A stretch of DNA of 64,000 bases, from assembly GCA_000827495.1 (NCBI GenBank), contig KN817582.1, positions 169,189 to 233,188 of the forward strand, written 5' to 3'. This stretch comes from Hypholoma sublateritium FD-334 SS-4 (Eukaryota; Basidiomycota; Agaricomycetes; Agaricales; Strophariaceae). Positions 56,725 to 64,000 of this stretch are shown one piece after another. The notes beneath the pieces were generated by a model. That model was not told the origin of the DNA. It saw only the letters and a list, made by a program, of their open reading frames with translations, and did not search any database. A program made the position numbers and the translations under genes. How positions within the stretch are numbered: position 1 is the first letter of the stretch; each line of letters starts with the position of its first letter.

Positions 56725-58290
56725 ATGCAATCACGGAAACGCAAGGCCGAGCCTTTGGAGGCTTTACTCCCGACGCGCAAAGCAAAATGTTCACGCTTTT
56801 CCCTCAACGGACACATGGGTGGCTCGCCGAGCCCGCCAGAGAGCGAGGAGCTTGGGCGGCGGTGGCTCTTTCTTAGGTCGGGGTTCATTAGGCTCGTAGA
56901 GGACATCGCTCTGACCGCACTGCCGTGTACGTTGCGGCCATTTTCAGTGTACAGAGTGTATTAATATCGTCGCAGCAGTATCCATAAGTTCGAGGGACGA
57001 ACCGGAGGGCTCTGCGAACCAGCGGCCATCCGCGCCGATGAACTCGGCCTCCACATCAACGACTACACAACAGCTTTCGGCCCCACGACCCTCTCAACCA
57101 ACCTTGACTCACGCCACCTGTTCCCTTTCCTCACCTATATCCGCCCCGGATAGCCTGCCGCTGGCTACATGGTCTGCACCCTATCCTGAAGACTTACCAC
57201 CCCCTCCCCAGCCCGCTGTCAGCCTCAATACATTTCGCTCTGACCTCCGCAACCAATCGACATCGATGAATACCCCGGTGTCGTCAGCCTCGCTGAGGAC
57301 CACCGTGACTTCAACGCAACCAGCCACAAAGTCGTCCACACCGTCATCAAAAAGCACCGAACGACAGCACGATCTCGTTCCACGCATCCATGAACGACAG
57401 ATTGCACAGGACGCGCCATCGCAAACGTCGCAGTCCCCGACTGTGTTCTCCGACTCGCGTACGGACTTAGGCGGCCAGACTTCGCGGCACTCGCCCCAGC
57501 CGTCAAAGCGCGATCCTTTCCGCCGTAATCTCCGGAATGGGGCGCGGCTATTCGCGGATCTGCGTGACCAGGATGAGGAGCGGCTGAGAATCCGGCGGCA
57601 GATGAGGGAGATATTCGAGAGGACTCCCAATACCCGTGTGTGGTGATTATTTGTCTGCCTTGATCGATTGACCGACGTGCTTCGCTGCTCGCAGGGTTCT
57701 GGTCGAGATTCCGTGATTTACAAGGTGATTACAAAAGTGAGTGGCGACGTTTTAGTCCATTTCAGCCCTTCCTAACATCATGCAGAGTTCTTAAAAGATC
57801 ATCCCACGTTCGAAAACATCTATCTTGCGCCGGGGCCCATGCGGCCCAAGACTCCCTTCTTCGCCAATTTACTACCCCTCCAAGTTCAACCCCGCCTCCG
57901 GCCGCCCGTGCTCGCGCTCCCGACATCCCTGCCACCAGAGGACGAGGAGAATGTGAATGAGATCATGCGGAAGCGCGGCATGGTGGTCAAGTTCGTCAGG
58001 GAGCAGGTGTCGCAGACGGACCTCTCGCGGCTGCTGCCCGGGCAATGTCTGAATGATCAAATCATAAACTTCTACGGTGCGCTGCTACTCGCGCGCTCAG
58101 AGGCCGAGGTGTCCGCGCGCCGCTGAATGTGCACTATTTCAACTCGTTCTTCTGGACTAAGCTGGTTTCGGAGGGTTATGAGAGGGGCCGGCTCGCGACG
58201 TGGACTAAGAAGGTGCGTGGTTCTGAGGGCTGCTTATGCGAGCTGCGTGCTGATCCGTTCACAGATCGATATATTCGGGCCACAGGATAT
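56725..58290 (+). pseudogene. ULP1: ULP1-like SUMO protease gene, frameshifted and cut before the catalytic residues
   Basis: Intact ULP1/SENP enzymes (clan CE, family C48) process SUMO and remove it from proteins at the nucleus. Exons: 56725-56926 (MQSRKRKAEPLE, a basic nuclear-type start), 56976-57635 (low-complexity Ser/Thr/Pro region ending in a basic helix LRDQDEERLRIRRQMREIFE), 57695-57736 (RFWSRFRDLQGDYK), 57786-58212, 58265-58290. Introns of 49, 59, 49 and 52 bp are all phase 1 up to exon 4. The start of the protease domain is clear (LNDQIINFYGALLL, later NVHYFNSFFWTKL, GRLATWTKK, IDIFGPQDM). Between SEAEVSARR and PLNVHYF the frame shifts by one base at about 58,105-58,125. After IDIFGPQD the sequence turns into a GTGCGTGCAT repeat. 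The His, Asp and Cys of the active site are not found downstream. Nearby Ns allow a sequencing or assembly cause. Confidence 0.7.
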
Positions 58291-58400
58291 GTGCGTGGCT
58301 TGGGCGTGCATGTGCGTGCTGTGCGTGCCACGCACAGGCCAATGTGCGTGCATGTGCGTGCATGTGCGTGCGTGTGCGTGCGTGCGTGCGAAATGTATGT
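58291..58400 (+). repeat. GTGCGTGCAT microsatellite
   Basis: Degenerate tandem GTGCGTGCAT/GTGCGTGC units. The tract starts exactly where a splice donor would be expected after IDIFGPQD of the ULP1-like gene (GATAT then GTGCGTGG), so it may have grown from a donor site or mark an assembly join. Confidence 0.7.
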
Positions 58401-59190
58401 AGGTGCCCGTACATATGCTCCATATTAGTCTCGTACACCGCCAAACGTACGATACCTAGGCGTCACGTTTATTGAATCTATTGGAAACATATATCAACGC
58501 ACATGAATAACACGTGGAACCTGTTTCCTACCACGAAAATTTCCAGATGTTAAATCACCTGGTGGACAGATGTCTAGATGTGATATCTCTGTAGGGGAAA
58601 GGCCAAACTAAAGATTTTATTACAGCCACTTACCAGGTGCAGAACCAGTCCTACCCCAGCTGAGATATTAGATGATCATTCAGCTGAATGGAAGATGTAT
58701 ATACGTGATATTCATGTGGCAGGAAGTCAGGTCTACAGGTCGAATTTGGCCCATCTAACAGACACGAACCAGCTCCATTAGCACTGGAGTATTTGATGTT
58801 GACTTGATGTTAAATAATCCACCTGGCTGGAAGATACACATAAAGTCCACGAAGTATCAAGTCTGTTACACAGGTTATGTTCGACCTATGTGCCAGCCCC
58901 ATTAATTTACTGGATTGGCAAATATTTATATACGATATCGACAAATTTTCAAGTCTATTCGATAGCTCGTGTTCGGCTGTCTGCTAGCCACGCAATGGAA
59001 ATCGATTTCTATTTTACATTCGCGTACAAAGACATGATGTAGCTAATTTTATTTGGGCTCGGGGTCACGACGCTAGGTGTTCGAAGCGAGACATTGCAAG
59101 AAATCAGCTTCAAGGAAAAAATGACATTAGAACGCAGTGGGATAACAAAATCAAGGAAACTTACCGAAGCCTGGTGAACTCACGGCGCTG
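58401..59190. other. AT-rich sequence, no gene recognised
   Basis: Composition drops sharply from the GC-rich genes on the left. Diverged short repeats recur, for example CACCTGGTGGACAG/CCACCTGGCTGGAAGAT and GATGTTAAAT. It may be a fragment of a non-coding repeat or transposon, but no terminal repeats were found. Confidence 0.4.
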
Positions 59191-59192
59191 AA

Positions 59193-59600
59193 CTATGANA
59201 ATTCCGCCACCACCGGTCTCAAGGCGGATGACGTAGTGCAAAACAGGCTACAAATTGTAAGTCGTCTGCGCTGTCGAAGGGAAAGGTACGTACATTGCCT
59301 AGTACTCCTCCTACTTGTGTTTGGACATGGATGTGGCTTAGAACATGGCCAATGAATTGTTGGACATGCCCCTGCCATTGGGGATCTGCAACAGATAGGA
59401 GGACAAGTGTCCCAGGAGGGAGCCTGTAGGAAGATGAGGGTTGAAATGGATTGTCATTAGTAGCTGGAAGGCACTTACATAGCCATAATATCTTTTGAAG
59501 TAGTTGAGTTGTGTTTGAGAAAAGTAGTGATTTGTGGTAGAGTGGAGACTTGGATGTTGAGGTGATAGTTGGTGAAGAGATTGAGCCATTATTTGTAGAT
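59193..59600 (-). other. Unassigned minus-strand coding-like fragment
   Basis: On the minus strand two short frames (YFKRYYGYVSAFQLL, then HLPTGSLLGHLSSYLLQIP) read like protein but match no family I recognise. The first N of the window is at 59,199, so the local sequence quality is doubtful. Confidence 0.2.
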
Positions 59601-59809
59601 CAATTTATACCAAATAAAATCTCCCGCGCCGGGGCGAACGACGTCGATTCCTCACGCGCCTCGTTGGGGAACATGCAGCCCAACCTGCGAACATTCTCTA
59701 AACCACGCCCGTGTGTTAGTTATCAGCGGCAAGAGCCAGGACGCGCCCAAGTTNCCTCGACGNGGACTCCTCCCGATCTGCGATACCACCCGCGAACCCA
59801 CCTACGTTG

Positions 59810-61060
59810 CTACCACTTCGCCTGGTGGGTCGATAACATGCCGGACGTCATCGCGCNCCTTGAGGACCTCTTGCAGAACGCGTCGTAAGCCACCACCGGN
59901 AGCAAAGCGCGCCGCATGACCCTAACCCGCCCTACCCAGTCGACGAGTCGGTATCGAAGGGCCTCACGATCGACTACAGCATGAGTCCATCGAGATGTCC
60001 TGCGAGACATTGAACGCCCCGCAGACGAGATCTCGAAGAACGCGCGGTCGAAGCTATATCCGCCGACGAAGCACGCCATCTCGAGCGTCGAGCGTGATGT
60101 CGTACAGCGCAGGCGGTTCCTCGGAGTCGGGGGTGCGGCAGATGCTTGTGCAGGCCCGCGGGGCCGCCGACGGAGAACGTCTCGCGCGCTTCGTCGAGCA
60201 TGCGCCCCTGCATCTCGCGCAAACGCGCCTCGTACGCGCGGTCCGCCGCCATCTGCACCTGCGTGACCTCTGTCGGCGACAGCGGCGGAATGGTGCTCAG
60301 CGAGCTCACGAGCGGGACGACGGTCACCTCCGTCGTCTTCGAGTTGTAGTCCGCGCCTCACGGGGGCGCAGGCGGCCCGAGTACTGGCGCGCCGCCGGTC
60401 GCCGCTGACCCAGCGAGGCCGTTGACGTTTGCGTCGCCGCTGACGGAGGGCACGCTGGGTACCGCACTCGGCGGCGCGAGTGCACCGCCGGGGCCTTGCG
60501 CGGCGCTGGACGCGGCGGCTGTGGACACGGCCATCGGCGCGCTTCCTGGGCCTCCACCCACGGAGCTGAGCGACGAGGCGGACAGCTAGGGCCCCAGCGG
60601 GGAGCGCCGATGCCCAGGCCCGCGGAGGAGGGGTGAGGGCTCGAAGGCACGTTGCCGCCGAGACATGCCGCTCATCAGACCCATCCCGCTCATGCCCATG
60701 CCCATCCCGCCGCGCGACATCCCACCCACGCCGGGCGTGTCCATTCCGCCACCTGGGGGAAGCGAGCCCTGGCGCAGCGGCGTCGAGGGCGCGTGGCCGT
60801 GCGCACCGCCCAGCTGCACGCGAGGAGGAGTCGCAGTCGCCTGTGGTGGCAGCGAACCCTGGCGGAGCGGCGTCTGGGGGAGGCGGCCTGCGCCTTGCAT
60901 GCCATGGGGCCCGCGAGAGGGGAAGTCAATGTTCATTTTCATCCNGCCCATTCCGCCACCGCCAGACCCAGGCGACATGCCCAGAGACCCACGCACGTCA
61001 AAAGCTGGCCGGGATGTTGACGTCGCCCGGGAGGTGCACAGCTTCCTGACGATCACGATC
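59810..61060 (-). pseudogene. GC-rich minus-strand gene fragment, N-bearing and out of frame
   Basis: Read on the minus strand from high to low coordinates there is a glycine/methionine-rich leader (SGMGLMSGMSRRQRAFE, and TPLRQGSLPP twice, at about 60,755-60,775 and 60,850-60,875). A P/A/S-rich stretch at 60,358-60,561 follows, and after a TGA comes a well-formed segment, TEVTVVPLVSSLSTIPPLSP and VQMAADRAYEARLREMQGRM (about 60,170-60,345). Further fragments (LYDITLDARDG, FVGGYSFDRAFFEI) lie in other frames. The overall look, low-complexity start then a charged helix, would fit a chromatin or transcription factor, but no family is established. Frame breaks may be sequencing errors. Confidence 0.3.
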
Positions 61061-61990
61061 CTCCTGCTGCGATTCTGGCAGCTGTTGCACCTTAGCCGCC
61101 GAAGCCACTCGCCGACCCGCCATTTTCGTCGAGAGCCGCATCCTCGCGCTATGCCCCAACGTGCGCAACACGCAGCTCGCGCACGGACTCACCGAGCAGA
61201 TGGCGCCGTACATCGCCTGCGTGCTCGCGCACCCGCGCGCGTGACCCGTGGACCCGATGGCGCTGCTGCTCCTCGCGCGCCTCGAGTCGACCCGCAGACG
61301 CACGCCGAGCGCGCGACGTTCCAGCTGCAGGAGCTCGCCAACCAGATACACGCCACGGACGTGCCCGCAAGGGAGAGGGGGTGAGAAGCAGCGTGGTGAA
61401 GAGCGCGCTGGAGGTGTGATTGTGAGTGTGAGGCAGAATGAGGCTGAGAGGTGCTGATGCTCTGGCCGCTCGCTCACCGGAATTCGTCCAAATATCGATG
61501 CCGACTCCTTCAAAAGCCCCACCAGCGCCAGTTTCCGCCCGCCCGCTCGCCTGGTCTTCGTCTCCAACGCCGACGCCGCCTCGCCAACGCCGGTCATCGT
61601 TCGCGCCGCCCGCAGGCAGTAGCGGAGGTGGTCGTGGTAGTCCTGCGTGAGCACAAAAGCGCGCGTCTTCACCCTGGGGTCCGCACTTAAGTACGCCGTC
61701 NCCGTCGGCGAGCTGAGCGTTGTCGACACGCCTGGAGGAACGCAGAGCTCGCCGTCGAGCGTGCCGTGGAAATCGCAAGCTGTCCGCGATCTCGACCGCA
61801 TCCTCATCTTGGATTTCAGGGCAGCGCGTATCAACGATTGCGCCTTCTTTTGCTCTCGGTAGAGCGAGCTCGAGTAGCTTGACGCGGGTTGCGCAGATGG
61901 AATGGTCCAATCGGCGAGGCCCTTGCCGTGCGCGACGCTCAAGCATTTTTGTCCGGCAGGTTGGGAGGGGAAATATGCTCATGGAAAAGC
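61061..61990 (-). pseudogene. Second GC-rich minus-strand coding-like fragment
   Basis: Words such as VKLLELALPR, EQKKAQSLIRAALKSKMRMR, YLSADPRVKTRAFVLTQDYH and RRAGGRKLALVGLLKESASI read as protein but lie in two or three overlapping frames, with an N near 61,701. It could be an upstream part of the same locus as 59,810-61,060. No domain recognised; a continuous gene cannot be built from this sequence. Confidence 0.25.
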
Positions 61991-62860
61991 GTTACGGCGC
62001 TCGGACGGTTCCTCAGGGAGAGCGACAGCTCGTCGCCACCGTTGCTGCTGCTGCCGCTCTCATCCCCTCGCGTTGGCGCTCTCATCCCCTGGCGTTGGCG
62101 CTGCATCCCACGGCGGCGCCATGTGGTCGCGGTGGTTGCTACAATTGAGGCGCTTCCAAGACGGCNGGATGAGATGGCGTGTACTTCTAGGTGTGCGACG
62201 ATGATTGGGGCGCCGGGGCGCCAAGTGGATTCGAGGATGTGACTTGCATCTGGTCCTTGTCTGATCATCCTCTTCCCGCCCGGTCTCGCGGAGGGACATA
62301 CCTATATAAACCTGATTAGCCTTGCATGCGATATAAGGGACAATTCGACTGATGCTGCGGTCTTCCTTCGGAGCGCGATGAGCTTCTCGCCGAGATCTGT
62401 GGGCTGCAGCTCGCGATGTCGGGCAGCGGGACCGCGCTCCTTGCCCTTGCGCGAGAACTTCTCTTCGCTGTTGTGAATGTCCANTTATGATGGTTGGAGG
62501 AGGAGGAGGAGGGACCGGTAAACAGTCAGCGGTATAGAGGATCTCTTCAATTAAATCTGCAGCATCCGGAGGGGTCTTCAACCAGGTGGAATTACGCGAA
62601 TGACTAAGAGCCTTCGGTTTGAAGTCTGGACTCGCCTAAAATATAGTTGGTCAGTTGGGTTCTGCAAGAAAGAAAAAGGATGTACGTATATCACATCCAN
62701 TAGGAATCAATCTCTATACCTACGGTCTGTACAAGCAATAGGCGATAAGACTGCAAGAACATGATGGACTTGAAGCTTGAAGATTCAAGGAGGCAATGTT
62801 CTTTCTCACGGTTTGGCCCGCCTAATCAGGTGTATGACATCTCTATAAACATTGACGATT
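61991..62860. other. Intergenic, N-bearing
   Basis: Contains a short direct repeat at about 62,058-62,100 (CTCTCATCCCCTSGCGTTGG twice). There are Ns near 62,166, 62,484 and 62,700. No gene recognised. Confidence 0.35.
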
Positions 62861-62861
62861 T

Positions 62862-63720
62862 TTACAACTCTCGCAAGCGGCTATCATNTATCCTTCCACC
62901 TTGGTTATAAGTTATAACCAATACAGGATCTATCTGCTTCCACATATTGTCTCTTGACGGACTCCAGAAAATCGGTCGAAGGTATCTTCCATTCTCTTGT
63001 AAGTCAACACTCTCCCTGTTCAAAAAATGATACTCACTGACATGGCGCTGCACCAGGATAGGGATCGCCTCGCTACATTGGAATTGAAAGATATGTTGCA
63101 CACGAAATATCTCATCATTTCCAGCATCAAAGTCCGATTTTGCCAGAACCGGCACTCGGTTTGCACGCTTCTGAGCCATTCGGGTGAGAGCTGGTCATGA
63201 CGTTCTCCTCTATATCGGTCAACGATCACGGCAGGACTTTGCCAGTAGTGCATCAAAGATCTAGTGGTCGGAGGTACACGGATACTCAATGTCAACGTGA
63301 ATTCATCACAGTTTTGAATTGCGCCCTCAACTATTGCGCCTTCAACTTCGAGTCCCTAACATTATGGTCAGTTTGTCAATAATAGCTAACTCATTTAAAT
63401 GCTCACTTTCGTGTGCATGGTATTCAGTATGCATTCGACATTATCTTGCCACAATGGATATTTGCCCGTCGGGCCACGCTTGTGTGGGTTAGCGGCGGGT
63501 GCCTCGATGTGTCGCTTCCCCTCCAAAATCCACTCGTCGATGGTTCCCGGGATGCTATGCTCAACGCGATAAGCAGATTCTTGCTCGTATGTCATCCACT
63601 TGGCTCTCTTCTCAATGAGTGGGTAGAAGTTGTCACAGAGGCTGATATAGCGCATATTTGATGAGCAACAGTTTTGTGAGAGTCTCAGCTCTCGCACACA
63701 CATATATACGCTACTTTCGA
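62862..63720 (-). other. Unassigned minus-strand coding-like sequence
   Basis: Frames at 63,395-63,703 (EQESAYRVEHSIPGTIDEWI, then HIEAPAANPHKRGPTGKYPL), 63,020-63,295 (SLMHYWQSPAVIVDRYRGER, then LSPEWLRSVQT) and 62,862-63,179 (SDFDAGNDEIFRVQHIFQF, then RPIFWSPSRDNMW) look protein-like and lie in order on one strand, so they may be exons of one gene. The GC content is lower than in the rest of the window. No domain is recognised. Confidence 0.3.
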
Positions 63721-64000
63721 GTCATCTACGCTCGAGTCACTTTTTTGAGAATCACATCTGAGCTTCCTATCATTGAAAATAGACGGGTTGCGCCTGAGAT
63801 GGTCGCATCGCTTCGGANTCTTGATATTCAGCTTCCTGTTTCAACTTCAGATGAGCGAGAAACGATGTATTAGTTCATACAGACAATAAAATGCACACAA
63901 GTACACTAATTGGCGATTGGAGAGGTACAAACAACAAGCCCGTCGAACAGACGAAATCCCACAAGTTATCCAGAACACCAATATTCATTTCCGAAAAAAA
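63721..64000. other. Right end of the window
   Basis: Mixed AT-rich sequence ending in a short A run. There is one N at about 63,819. No feature supported. Confidence 0.3.

Noticed and set aside
59974..60345. SNF5-type or other chromatin-remodelling subunit
   Set aside because: The helix after STIPPLSP vaguely recalls the linker of such proteins, but no diagnostic domain follows, so the name is not given.
1..64000. CRISPR arrays, tRNA or rRNA genes, intact transposons
   Set aside because: No regularly spaced direct repeats with unique spacers, no cloverleaf or rRNA sequence, and no transposase or reverse-transcriptase motifs were recognised by eye; a tRNA scan was not possible.

Overview
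The window looks like nuclear DNA of a basidiomycete fungus, most likely an Agaricomycete. The evidence is: genes with 45-67 bp GT..AG introns; an F-box family with an N-terminal coiled coil and an LRR-like tail, of the kind these fungi expand lineage-specifically; a DUF6534-type membrane protein; a fungal-type PARP; and a ULP1-like SUMO protease gene. There is no bacterial operon structure. Isolated N characters between 59,199 and about 63,820 mark a lower-quality segment.

Most of the window (1-53 kb) is one gene cluster. It holds ten apparently intact F-box paralogues of 538-557 residues. Nine are on the plus strand (starts at 1358, 6588, 11924, 16396, 21660, 30123, 32967, 45181, 51192) and one is inverted (41095 to 39417). 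A C-terminal relic of an eleventh lies on the minus strand at 26464-26589. Every intact copy has the same two-exon structure: a 22-bp first exon carrying the ATG, a 50-61 bp intron, then one long exon. The reading frame of the long exon alone has no suitable ATG in most copies, so gene calls based on it would be wrong at the N-terminus. A shared promoter block with a TATTTATA box lies 100-150 bp upstream of most copies.

The first five copies are spaced 4.5-5.3 kb apart, and the spacers are themselves made of a recurring order of GC-rich blocks. The array is therefore a higher-order repeat and not just repeated genes. The two outermost genes resemble each other and are the most diverged, while the central neighbours 4 and 5 are the most alike, which suggests expansion from the middle. 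Three tandem pairs of a second, largely decayed spliced gene family (9.5-11.7, 42.1-44.9 and 48.1-50.8 kb) lie between F-box genes.

A unique-sequence island at 27.3-28.7 kb inside the array carries a PARP gene (5' end unresolved, catalytic H-Y-E complete) and, divergently, a small two-exon gene of unknown function. From 35 to 39.3 kb the sequence is very GC-rich, internally repetitive and without a recognisable gene. To the right of the array are a degenerate-looking DUF6534 membrane-protein gene (minus strand, about 54.3-55.2 kb) and a ULP1-like gene (56.7-58.3 kb). The ULP1 gene has one frameshift and loses its catalytic residues at a GTGCGTGCAT microsatellite. The last 5.6 kb holds GC-rich coding-like fragments broken across frames, then AT-richer unassigned sequence.
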